This document shows positions 18,430-26,272 of a DNA stretch of 35,698 nt, piece by piece. Both the position numbers and the translations under genes were made by a program. This stretch comes from Planctomycetia bacterium. GTDB taxonomy: Bacteria > Planctomycetota > UBA8108 > UBA1146. Position 1 is the stretch's first letter; every line of letters begins with the position of its first letter. Location of the stretch: assembly GCA_009937185.1 (NCBI GenBank), contig JAACCY010000113.1:1-35698 (forward strand). The letters run 5' to 3'. The notes beneath the pieces are model-generated. The model did not search any database, was not told the origin of the DNA, and was given only the letters and a program-made list of their open reading frames with translations.

Positions 18430-19118
18430 GTGGAACAGTTCGTCAGGAGGGTCATTCTAACAGTCGGCTCACCGTCTGCGTCGTACAACCCCAGGCCCTT
18501 CAAGATTTCGATCCCTTGCACTTCTTTTTCTTCCTGGGTCCGATCAAGCCCCCAGTCCAGATCTGTAACTTTGTCAGCAGGTCGCACTCGCCCCACAGGG
18601 TTGCGGTGACAATCGAGACACCAACCCATACTGAGAGGTGCAACTTGTTCAACCTCTACCATACGATCCACGCGACCATGACACTCAACACAAGACACTC
18701 CGCGTGTCACATGAGCACTGTGATTGAAATACACATGATCAGGAAGATCGTGCACCTTAATCCACTCGACCGGTAAACCGGTTTCAAACGAATGACGAAT
18801 GGGCTTCAGCTTATTGCTGGTCGGTGCAACATTCTGATGGCAATTCATGCAGGTCGCTGTTGGAGGAACAGCCGCGAAGCCTGTCTTCTCAACAGTGTTG
18901 TGACAGTACCTGCAATCCATCCCCAATTCACCGACATGCAATTCATGACTGTAGGGAACTGGTTGCTCAGGCATATATCCTGCATTGAGTGTTTTTGGTG
19001 AAGCACCAAAGTAAATCATCAGGACAACATACAGTCCGGAGACACCGGCACCTGCACCTATCAATTTGATAAGAGTATCCACCCAGGGAGGGAAGATGGG
19101 GGATCGCATCGTGGTCAC
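18417..19118 (-). CDS. actA: ActA, pentaheme cytochrome c subunit of alternative complex III
   Basis: 233 residues from the chosen start. One hydrophobic anchor helix (about 14-37) precedes five CxxCH motifs: CRYCH, CMNCH, CVECH, CLDCH and, only a residue from the C-terminus, CSTCH. Five c-type hemes are the hallmark of ActA, which accepts electrons from ActB. I chose GTG at 19118 because AGGAGG lies exactly six bases upstream; the longer frame to 19217 adds 33 basic residues and passes through this SD, and an ATG at 19109 is the other option. It is the first act gene, about 200 bases after ctaA. Confidence 0.95.
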   Translation of the reverse strand: MTTMRSPIFPPWVDTLIKLIGAGAGVSGLYVVLMIYFGASPKTLNAGYMPEQPVPYSHELHVGELGMDCRYCHNTVEKTGFAAVPPTATCMNCHQNVAPTSNKLKPIRHSFETGLPVEWIKVHDLPDHVYFNHSAHVTRGVSCVECHGRVDRMVEVEQVAPLSMGWCLDCHRNPVGRVRPADKVTDLDWGLDRTQEEKEVQGIEILKGLGLYDADGEPTVRMTLLTNCSTCHR

Positions 19119-19317
19119 GCTTTTCCTCCTGCCCGACTGACTTCTGGGTTCTGCCTTACCCAACATCAATCGCTGCGAAAATGTCTTATGGCGCATCCAG
19201 TCTGGAAAAAATTCCAACCCGCTTGTCCCCGAAACCCCCGGAGCACGGATACGACTGCCGCATGCACTTGTCAGGCTAGCAACAGAGAAGAACTAGGCAA
19301 ACGATCTCACCTATTAA
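19119..19317 (-). other. Leader region upstream of actA
   Basis: 199 bases between ctaA and actA, read on the minus strand, with the actA SD AGGAGG at 19130-19125. A short imperfect inverted repeat TGGAA-TTTT-TTCCA lies around 19200-19215. I see no convincing -35/-10 pair and no terminator after ctaA, so whether ctaA and the act-cta genes are one transcript is unresolved. Confidence 0.4.
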
Positions 19318-20691
19318 TCAGGAAGTTTTTCGAATAGTAGAACTGGCCCCCGATAGCCCTTTTTCGGATATCAATCCTTCATGGTAGGTCCAGCTCAGCA
19401 GAAGTCCGGCCAGTGTCAGCAAGATGGCTCCTAGAGATTGGTGCGCCGTGGCCACCAATGCCTCTTCAATTCCACTGGAAGCCACCCGGACTGTGGATCC
19501 TGTGACCGCCAATGCATAAAAGCCTAAAGTGACCTGAACAGCGGCGATAACACCCAACCAAACGCCTATTTTGACTCTTGGAGCGGGCATTCCGGCCTGG
19601 GAGCAACGCGCACTCACAAGAAAGACGAGACCCAAAACCACGAATGCTCCCACGATATGCGGGATCATCCAATCCCTCGAAATATGTCGAGAGAGAGCCC
19701 CTAGCGTCAGCTGACTGGTCAATCCCGCCAATAGCAAGAATGACCAGAATCTCTCATTTCTGGGGATATGGCCTTCGACGGGGTTATTCCAGACCTTTGA
19801 GGTCAAGAGCCACAAGACCGCTGTCAGGGCGAGAAACAACTGACCGTCGACTCCGTGGAAAACTCTCAAGGCTAGACTCAAGCCAGATTCCTGCACTTGA
19901 GCCACTTGCCCCTCCACGACGATGGCAGACTCGACCTCTGTCACGCGTCCTCCCCCGAGAATCCCCTGAAAGATGACCTGAATGACGGCGAGACTGGCCA
20001 AAATTCGTAGGTTTTTCGGGGATCGGAACAAGAATACGCAGACCCCAAACGAGAGGGTCACCAGACCCACGAGAGTCCCATACAATCGGTGAGCATGTTC
20101 GTAGTAAATCCCTCCAGTCATTCGAGATAGAGGCAATAGGAACATGTTTTCACCAAAGGAAGCGGGCCAATCAGGAACCGCCATTCCCGCTTCTTCACTC
20201 GTCACCAATCCGCCGATGGCAATCATCACCATACTGGCGACGAAGGTAGAGGCTCCTAGCCAACGCAACCCTTCTCCCCTCGAACAGATTTCAACTTCTA
20301 ATTTTTGAGAACTGACGGTCCATGCGCCAAGCGTCGACAGAAGGCAGAGGGAGGTAAATAATCCGGTCAGGGCCATCACCGTCCGGCGAGCATCGGATAA
20401 ATCCTCCGCCAAAAATGAGCCGAGAACCAATAAATCAAAGGTTCCTGCCACAAGAGCCGCATACAGAGCACAAGCCAGATGTCGAGGATGCCGACGCGCT
20501 GCCTGGCGGCCGCCCCAGACCATGATGACGGCCAAAACCCCAAATAACAAAGCGGGATGTGCCTGTATAAAGGGCAAACGGGCAATAAATCCCGAGGTCC
20601 ACATGGCCACTGCAGTGGCCACACCGACGGGAAACGCCGCTTCAAAGAGGCTGGAAGGTGCTCTCCGGTACTCCAAGGTATCTCTCGACAT
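19318..20691 (-). CDS. ctaA: Heme A synthase (COX15/CtaA) with extra N-terminal membrane domain
   Basis: 457 residues. The COX15/CtaA part carries GGLVTSEEAGMAVPDWPASFG, YYEHAHRLYGTLVG, RVFHGVDGQL, LSRHISRDWMIPH and ATAHQSLGAIL, giving the His residues that bind the two hemes. It oxidises heme O, the product of CtaB, to heme A in the membrane. The first 130 residues add four hydrophobic segments not part of the usual family domain. Start is ATG 20691 with GGAGG nine bases upstream; the open frame to 20787 adds 32 residues that read across a perfect palindrome and is unlikely. It lies upstream of the ACIII-caa3 genes on the same strand. Confidence 0.93.
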   Translation of the reverse strand: MSRDTLEYRRAPSSLFEAAFPVGVATAVAMWTSGFIARLPFIQAHPALLFGVLAVIMVWGGRQAARRHPRHLACALYAALVAGTFDLLVLGSFLAEDLSDARRTVMALTGLFTSLCLLSTLGAWTVSSQKLEVEICSRGEGLRWLGASTFVASMVMIAIGGLVTSEEAGMAVPDWPASFGENMFLLPLSRMTGGIYYEHAHRLYGTLVGLVTLSFGVCVFLFRSPKNLRILASLAVIQVIFQGILGGGRVTEVESAIVVEGQVAQVQESGLSLALRVFHGVDGQLFLALTAVLWLLTSKVWNNPVEGHIPRNERFWSFLLLAGLTSQLTLGALSRHISRDWMIPHIVGAFVVLGLVFLVSARCSQAGMPAPRVKIGVWLGVIAAVQVTLGFYALAVTGSTVRVASSGIEEALVATAHQSLGAILLTLAGLLLSWTYHEGLISEKGLSGASSTIRKTS

Positions 20692-20710
20692 GACCAACGA
20701 CCTCCCTCTA

Positions 20711-20730
20711 AACAGCCAAATTTGGCTGTT
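20711..20730. promoter_or_regulatory. Perfect 20-bp palindrome in the ctaA leader
   Basis: AACAGCCAAATTTGGCTGTT reads identically on both strands. It lies 20 bases before the ctaA start and four bases from the SD (GGGAGG, 20706-20701). It could be an operator for a dimeric regulator or, as RNA, a hairpin near the ribosome site. I do not recognise the motif. Confidence 0.5.
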
Positions 20731-21115
20731 TCTGTCCAAAATACAATAAGGACCCTCAGGTGCGGCTTTCTTTTCTTTCAGAACCACAGTTCATCTAAGG
20801 AGTTGTTGTAGGGAGAGGCAAGGGAAAGCACCGTAGGAAAAAGATGTGACGAACACTTCAATACACCCCTGATAAGTGAGAAGATAGAAGAGTTAGAAAA
20901 TATGAGACGGCAAGTATTTGACTTTTGGAATACACCCAGTGTTTTCAAATAATGTGATCTGTTTGTCGGTTGAAGAACCCTCTAGTGGGTACCTATTGAG
21001 TGCATCATCAGTTAATCATGTGCGAATCTCATGATATGGCTCTGTAATTTGTCATAAACCCTTGGGTTATTTTAGGACCCAAGGAATTTTGAAGCCCGCT
21101 TGAAAGGAATGGACC
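20731..21115. other. Divergent intergenic region between ctaA and the secreted protein gene
   Basis: About 385 AT-rich bases with no supported gene. Near the plus-strand gene are two inverted repeats: ATCATG-9-CATGAT (21015-21035) and CCTTGGGT-9-ACCCAAGG (21060-21084). A weak plus-strand promoter candidate is TTAATC (21012-21017), 17 bases, TATGGC (21035-21040, with an upstream TG). AATACACCC occurs twice (20860, 20929). I found no clear promoter for ctaA. Confidence 0.4.
21060..21084 (+). promoter_or_regulatory. Leader hairpin before the secreted protein gene
   Basis: CCTTGGGT and ACCCAAGG form a perfect 8-bp stem with a 9-base loop, ending 31 bases before the GTG start. No T-run follows, so it is more likely an mRNA-stabilising 5' structure or operator than a terminator. 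Confidence 0.4.
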
Positions 21116-23593
21116 GTGCCAAAGTTTTTTGGACTCAGTCTAGTAGTTTTGTGCTTGGTAACCTCGGTTGCGATTGCTCAAAACCCGGACGTTATAGTTG
21201 GAGATTTGCCTGATACCAACTCGTATGGAACGAGTGCTGGAACAGGTATTTACGCCTACTCCATCGCGACAACCTCATGCAATATCGGGTCGGCGAATCT
21301 GGACTGGATCGCAAGTAGCAATCAGCATCCAGTGATCGCTCAGGATATGTTCCGTCTCCATGATGGTCGCTTTGTTCAAATCGGATCCTCTTGGCTCAAG
21401 CATGGATTCTGTGCTCTCCAAAACACCGGGCTTTGCACCGGTTGTGGCGGCGGCGGAGGTTGTCTTTCTTTCTTGACTCCGGGTTGTGCCGATCCATACT
21501 CCGCAGGCCTCAATGGAAGCCAATCAAATCTTGTACCTCGTTCACAGGTCAATGCCTTCACAGGCTTCTTCCCATTCCCTTACGCTGCTCCTCCATGCCC
21601 TCCTAGTGAAAGCACCATCTGCCGCCGCTTGCAGGTGCACGAAGACGACATCACGACAGCTCTCCACCCGGGAGCTCTCTTCTTTGTCAGTGGTCAGTAC
21701 GTAGCACTCGATGACTCGATCGCGGGGAACCAAGCCAACAACGCTTCATACCGTAGAGTCAATGTCGGCCAGACTGGTACCCGAGCATTGAGCTTCGTGG
21801 GTGGAACAGAAATGATGTCCCCTCCGATTCAGGCATGGCAAGATTTCCAGCCTTCCGTCAATTTGGTGGATATTCAGATTGCGAATGAAGGTCTCTTCAT
21901 TGCTGGATACGACGTCATTGATAATGGAAACGGCACATGGAACTACGAGTACGCAGTCTACAACATGTACTCCGATCGTTCTGCCGACAGTTTCTTTGTT
22001 CCGGTTCCTGCCGGTGCAACTTTGTCCAATGTCGGATTCCATGACGTCACTTGGCATAGTGGAGAACCCTTCTCCGACGTGGACTGGACCGTGACTCAGC
22101 AGTCGGGCGTAGGAATCACTTGGAGCACCGACAGTTTTGCAACTGATCCGAACGCCAATGCGCTTCGCTGGTCAATGTTGTTCAACTTCCACTTCACATG
22201 TGACGCTCCACCCGCAGACAACACTGCCAGCTTAGGCTTGTTTAAGCCCGGCAACGTTGGCGATCCAGACGAGATGGGCTTCACTGTCTCTGCACCTTCC
22301 GGAAACTTCATTCCAGGAGTTCAAAACTTGGCCTGTGATTCCGGCAGCATGGCTTCTCCTCTGGTTAACTTGAGCTGGAGTAACGGAGATACCTACGACA
22401 ACATTCTTGTTTCTCGTGGAGGAACACAGATTGCAAGTCTTGCCGGTTCTTCGACTTCATACACTGATTCTGCAGCTGTGTTCGGGAACACCACCTACAC
22501 CGTTCAGGGAGTTCAGGGAAGTGTCAACACCGCGCAGGTCACTTGCGACAGCGCGATTACACCTTTGGGACAAAGTGGATTCACCTGCGCCCAAGCTGAT
22601 CCTGATTTCAGCGACGTGACTCTGAACTGGACCAATGGGATGATGTACGACGAGATTCGTATTCAGCGCAATGGATCAGAAATCGGCGTCTTGGGAGGAG
22701 CGACCACAAGTTACTCCGACACAGGTGCAACATTGGGTCCTCAGGCTTACACAGTTGAAGCCATCGTGGGTGGCATATCCGCTGGAATTTCTGAGTGCAA
22801 CGTGACAGTTCTTGCACCTCCACCGCTGGGTTACACCGTCACGGCAAATGATGCCAGCGGTTCATACGACTCCGCCTCAGGTTCCGGAACCGCCACAATG
22901 ATTCTTTCTGGTATTGAATCTTCAGCGAACACAGGCTATCCCAACTCAGTAACGGGCTTCTCTTTGGGCCTCAGTTTCGATGCGAATCTTTTGATCGCCA
23001 CAGGAACCGACCCCAGTGTCATTGGTATTCCGGTCGATTTCTTCGACGGTCAACAAGCCCCCGGAGTTGTTACCGTGGGTTGCGTGGTCAGCTTCCTCGG
23101 AACCGCCACGCTTCAGTTGGACAACGAGATGAACCTCGCCGCCATTGAATTCGACACGAACCCTGGTGGATTCACAGGCAGCACAGGGCCAGTCTCCACA
23201 GACGTTTCCTTCCAAAATGGGGTGAATGCCGGATCTCTTCCGGTTGATAACCTGATCGTGGTTGGAAGTGCTCCTATGCCTCCAACATTCGTGCATGGAG
23301 TCGTCACACTGGACTCTTCTGGGATTGTCTTCGTAAGAGGAGACGTCAATTCCGATAGTGCCATCAACATTGCGGATGCGGTTGCCGCATTGAACTACCT
23401 GTTCAACGGTGGATCCGTCTCCTGTATTGACTCTGTCGATAGTAATGACGACGGAAGCGCCAATGTCGCAGACGGTGTGTTCTTGCTCGGATTCCTCTTC
23501 AGTGGAGGACCAGCACCCACTGCTCCCATCACTTGTGGAGCAGACCCGACTGCGGATAGCCTTGACTGTCTGTCATTCAGTGCTTGTCCCTGA
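21116..23593 (+). CDS. Large secreted protein with FN3-like, cohesin-like and dockerin-like regions
   Basis: 825 residues. A signal peptide (MPKFFGLSLVVLCLVTSVAIAQ) is followed by a Cys-containing domain of about 380 residues (SCNIGSANLDWIAS, GLNGSQSNLVPRSQVN, RRLQVHEDD, YEYAVYNMYSDRSADSF) that I recognise as a recurring planctomycete secreted module of unknown role. Two fibronectin III-like repeats (about 402-570) share LSW-x-NG-x2-YD and TSYTD. A cohesin-like beta region runs from about 572 to 735. The C-terminus has two EF-hand-like dockerin loops, DVNSDSAINIAD (743-754) and DSNDDGSANVAD (775-786). Start is GTG with AAAGGA seven bases upstream. It is probably an extracellular or surface protein. 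It is monocistronic, with its own terminator. Confidence 0.9.
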   Translation: MPKFFGLSLVVLCLVTSVAIAQNPDVIVGDLPDTNSYGTSAGTGIYAYSIATTSCNIGSANLDWIASSNQHPVIAQDMFRLHDGRFVQIGSSWLKHGFCALQNTGLCTGCGGGGGCLSFLTPGCADPYSAGLNGSQSNLVPRSQVNAFTGFFPFPYAAPPCPPSESTICRRLQVHEDDITTALHPGALFFVSGQYVALDDSIAGNQANNASYRRVNVGQTGTRALSFVGGTEMMSPPIQAWQDFQPSVNLVDIQIANEGLFIAGYDVIDNGNGTWNYEYAVYNMYSDRSADSFFVPVPAGATLSNVGFHDVTWHSGEPFSDVDWTVTQQSGVGITWSTDSFATDPNANALRWSMLFNFHFTCDAPPADNTASLGLFKPGNVGDPDEMGFTVSAPSGNFIPGVQNLACDSGSMASPLVNLSWSNGDTYDNILVSRGGTQIASLAGSSTSYTDSAAVFGNTTYTVQGVQGSVNTAQVTCDSAITPLGQSGFTCAQADPDFSDVTLNWTNGMMYDEIRIQRNGSEIGVLGGATTSYSDTGATLGPQAYTVEAIVGGISAGISECNVTVLAPPPLGYTVTANDASGSYDSASGSGTATMILSGIESSANTGYPNSVTGFSLGLSFDANLLIATGTDPSVIGIPVDFFDGQQAPGVVTVGCVVSFLGTATLQLDNEMNLAAIEFDTNPGGFTGSTGPVSTDVSFQNGVNAGSLPVDNLIVVGSAPMPPTFVHGVVTLDSSGIVFVRGDVNSDSAINIADAVAALNYLFNGGSVSCIDSVDSNDDGSANVADGVFLLGFLFSGGPAPTAPITCGADPTADSLDCLSFSACP

Positions 23594-23613
23594 TACTTCT
23601 TGATCAAAGTATC
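23592..23613 (+). repeat. Short hairpin directly after the secreted protein stop codon
   Basis: GATACTT and AAGTATC form a perfect 7-bp stem with an 8-base loop. It begins inside the stop codon TGA and immediately precedes the terminator, so the transcript 3' end would carry two hairpins in tandem. Confidence 0.5.
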
Positions 23614-23615
23614 TT

Positions 23616-23654
23616 CGGGGCGTGCGGGAATATCCCGCACGCCCCGTTTTTTTT
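23616..23654 (+). terminator. Strong intrinsic terminator of the secreted protein gene
   Basis: CGGGGCGTGCGGGA (23616-23629) pairs perfectly with TCCCGCACGCCCCG (23633-23646), a GC-rich 14-bp stem with a 3-base loop followed by eight T. This is a textbook rho-independent terminator on the plus strand. The minus side has no T-run, so the convergent MATE operon is not served by it. Confidence 0.95.
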
Positions 23655-23762
23655 GACAAAAAAAATGGTGATCCTGCGGACGAAAAGTACCCAGAGATGA
23701 GATGGCGGACTTTGCCGACTTCATTCATGGCTGAAGGGTCTGATCACCGGGTGGACAAACAA

Positions 23763-25190
23763 CTAAACTTCAGTGTCGAGCCAACGACGACGAAGAACAA
23801 TCCACACACACAAACCGGATCGAACGACCCAGTCGAGAACTGTCGCGATCCATACCCCTTGTAATCCCATTGCTGGAACTCCTAGCCCTCCATAGGCCAG
23901 CCACCATGCGAATGGAACCCGGAATCCCCATGACCCCAGAGCAGTAATCCACATCACTGGAATATTTGCTCCGGCTCCTCGCAGGCTTCCGGTCAAGGTT
24001 TCTGTCAGCATCAAGAATGGAACCTCGCATGCACCGATCAATAAACACATCGCAGCAAGCTGACCCGTCTCATTTCTCAGTTCAAAAAACCCCACCAGAT
24101 CTCCTGGGAAAAAGAACAATAAGAAAATGACAGGAGTAATGCATATTTGCGCCAGAAGACTACTTCTCCATGCACTCCGGAGAGCCGCCTTCTTTTGTCC
24201 GCAACCCAGTAATCGACCTGAAACACTGGCAGCTGCCGCTTGAAATCCGTGTGCCGGCAAAAAGGCCAGTGACTGAATGGCAATGGCAGCCCGATGAGCA
24301 GCCATCGACATGGCGTCCAATTGGAATATGGCAAACTGATATACGACAAATCCGGAGTGGAACAGAACAGCCGCACCCAATGCCGGAATACTCAACTTAA
24401 TGATCTGACGAGCTTGACCTCGATGAAATGAGAGTGCACCCGGTGTTCGCAGACTCAATCGCTGACCACGCCTGTAGAACAATACACCAAGAATAAGGAC
24501 CACTTCTACGAGAGGAGCCAGGCCTGTCGCTAATCCAACGCCTTCGATTCCCATTTTCGGGAATCCCCACAAACCATAAAGGAAGATCGCATTTCCCAGA
24601 ATATTCACGAGGTTACTGACCACCCCACCCATGACAGGTAGCAATGATTCTCCAGCACCTCGGGTTGTCGATTCCAGAGTGACCGCAATCGCACGAAGAG
24701 GAAAGAGAAGAAGGAACCAAGTCAAATACCCGCTCGACTCCGATAGAATTAGAGATCGAGATTCGCTGTCTTCCACACCCAGTTGGGAGCCTAACCAAGA
24801 GAGCCCTATATCCCTGCCGGCAATGCAGAGAAGCGAAACAATCGACCCTAATCCCAATGCCAAGACAATCGAAGAATACATACCCTGACTTGCCAAGAGT
24901 GGCTGACCTTCGCCACTGCGTCGAGCGACCACAGCACCGGCACCTATCGCTGTTACGGTAAATATCGTCGTCAGAGACCAACACAATGGCGAAACCAAAT
25001 TGAGCGAAGCGAGGGACTCGTCTCCCCCCCCTAAAGCATCCGAAACCATGCGGGTATCCACAAGAAATTGGAGTGTATGAAGTAAGTATTGAAGGATTGC
25101 AGGAATGGCAAGACGAAGGATCTCTTTGTCCATCGCCCATCCCTGTAACCCTGTTCTCAGATCTTCACCCGGAAGCGGTCTCGAACTCAT
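23763..25190 (-). CDS. MATE-family multidrug/toxin exporter
   Basis: 475 residues with about twelve hydrophobic helices in two similar halves. MATE features are visible: AIPAILQYLLHTLQFLVDTRMVS at the start, ESTTRGAGESLLPVMGGVVSNLVNILGNA in the first half, and TGSLRGAGANIPVMWITALGSWGFRVPFAWWL in the second. MATE proteins export organic compounds using H+ or Na+ gradients; the substrate cannot be read here. The ATG overlaps the aroB stop as ATGA, and it is the last gene of its operon. No terminator is visible after it on the minus strand. Confidence 0.92.
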   Translation of the reverse strand: MSSRPLPGEDLRTGLQGWAMDKEILRLAIPAILQYLLHTLQFLVDTRMVSDALGGGDESLASLNLVSPLCWSLTTIFTVTAIGAGAVVARRSGEGQPLLASQGMYSSIVLALGLGSIVSLLCIAGRDIGLSWLGSQLGVEDSESRSLILSESSGYLTWFLLLFPLRAIAVTLESTTRGAGESLLPVMGGVVSNLVNILGNAIFLYGLWGFPKMGIEGVGLATGLAPLVEVVLILGVLFYRRGQRLSLRTPGALSFHRGQARQIIKLSIPALGAAVLFHSGFVVYQFAIFQLDAMSMAAHRAAIAIQSLAFLPAHGFQAAAASVSGRLLGCGQKKAALRSAWRSSLLAQICITPVIFLLFFFPGDLVGFFELRNETGQLAAMCLLIGACEVPFLMLTETLTGSLRGAGANIPVMWITALGSWGFRVPFAWWLAYGGLGVPAMGLQGVWIATVLDWVVRSGLCVWIVLRRRWLDTEV

Positions 25191-26272
25191 GAATCCCGTT
25201 CTAGGTTTTCCAACACTCGTCGAACCCGACTCGATTCGACAGTGTCTACGATGACATTCCCAGGATTGACGGGGAGAACCCAGCGGAGTTGACCCCCTCT
25301 GGTTTTTTTATCGGAATGCAACGCCTTCAGCACTTGATCGATATCGAGCGGCCCCATATTCGTCGGAAGCCCCACCTTCTGAAGGAGCTGAATCAGTCGG
25401 GGAACATGCTCGTCACTTCCCACTCCACACTCCTTGGCAAGCCTTGCCGAGAACACCATTCCTATAGAAACGGCAGAACCATGAGGTAGAAAAGATCCAT
25501 TCCTGATCGCTTCCATCTCAAGTGCATGGGCCAAAGTATGACCCAAATTGAGAATCTCTCTGCGTCCGGATTCATGCAAATCTTCATTCACAATCGAAAC
25601 TTTTACAGACATCGCTGATCGCAACACTTCAGGGCTCGGGATCAGATCCTCAGAGATCGCATCGGCATCATTCTCTAATTGGTGTAGAAGCGGAGTGTCA
25701 CTCAGCCATGCAGCCTTGATCAATTCTGCCCAACCCTGCCTTCGCTCTTCCAGAGGAAGAGTCGCCAGGAGGGAACGATCCACAATCACTTGTTCAGGAA
25801 GATGGAACGATCCTATTCGATTTTTGACACCCCCCTGATGCACTGCGGTCTTGCCGCCAATGTGTGCATCGACCATCGCTAACAAAGTTGTGGGAATAGC
25901 CAACCATGGTGTACCACGATGCCAAACTGAGGCGGCAAACCCTACCGCATCTCCCAGACTGCCACCTCCCATGACAACGACTCGACCAGCCCGATCTAGT
26001 GACGCTTGGCCCATCACCTCAATGATGTTCTGCCACCCTTTCGGGTCTTTTAATCCTTCTCCACCTTGCAAGTTCTCCATTTTGAAAGGAATCCCCCGCT
26101 CTTCGCAGGTCGCTTGTAGAGGAGTGGAGCAATGCTCAGGGATTTTATTATCCCTAAAAACCAGAACAGAAGTCACACCATTGGGTAACCAAAGATCGAA
26201 GTCATGAAGAGACTGCATGTGAATCTTGCAGTCACCTGTTGAGGATTGGATCAATAGTGGATTCAAACTCAT
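25187..26272 (-). CDS. aroB: 3-dehydroquinate synthase
   Basis: 361 residues, normal for AroB, which converts DAHP to 3-dehydroquinate in the shikimate pathway using NAD and a metal. The NAD site GGGSLGDAVGFAASVWHRG, the segment IPTTLLAMVDAHIGGKTAV, the metal-ligand Glu in GWAELIKAA, the metal-ligand His in NLGHTLAHALE, and LPHGSAVSIGM are all present. The first residues lack the classical N-terminal Rossmann start but retain HDFDLWLPNGVTSVLVF. ATGA overlaps occur at both ends, with the unknown membrane protein upstream and the MATE gene downstream. Confidence 0.96.
   Translation of the reverse strand: MSLNPLLIQSSTGDCKIHMQSLHDFDLWLPNGVTSVLVFRDNKIPEHCSTPLQATCEERGIPFKMENLQGGEGLKDPKGWQNIIEVMGQASLDRAGRVVVMGGGSLGDAVGFAASVWHRGTPWLAIPTTLLAMVDAHIGGKTAVHQGGVKNRIGSFHLPEQVIVDRSLLATLPLEERRQGWAELIKAAWLSDTPLLHQLENDADAISEDLIPSPEVLRSAMSVKVSIVNEDLHESGRREILNLGHTLAHALEMEAIRNGSFLPHGSAVSIGMVFSARLAKECGVGSDEHVPRLIQLLQKVGLPTNMGPLDIDQVLKALHSDKKTRGGQLRWVLPVNPGNVIVDTVESSRVRRVLENLERDS

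Noticed and set aside
20860-20937. AATACACCC occurring twice 69 bases apart
   Set aside because: Nine bases twice in an AT-rich region is weak evidence for a binding array.
20902-20952. 16-codon frame in the ctaA to secreted gene intergenic region
   Set aside because: No convincing SD, low complexity, no family resemblance.
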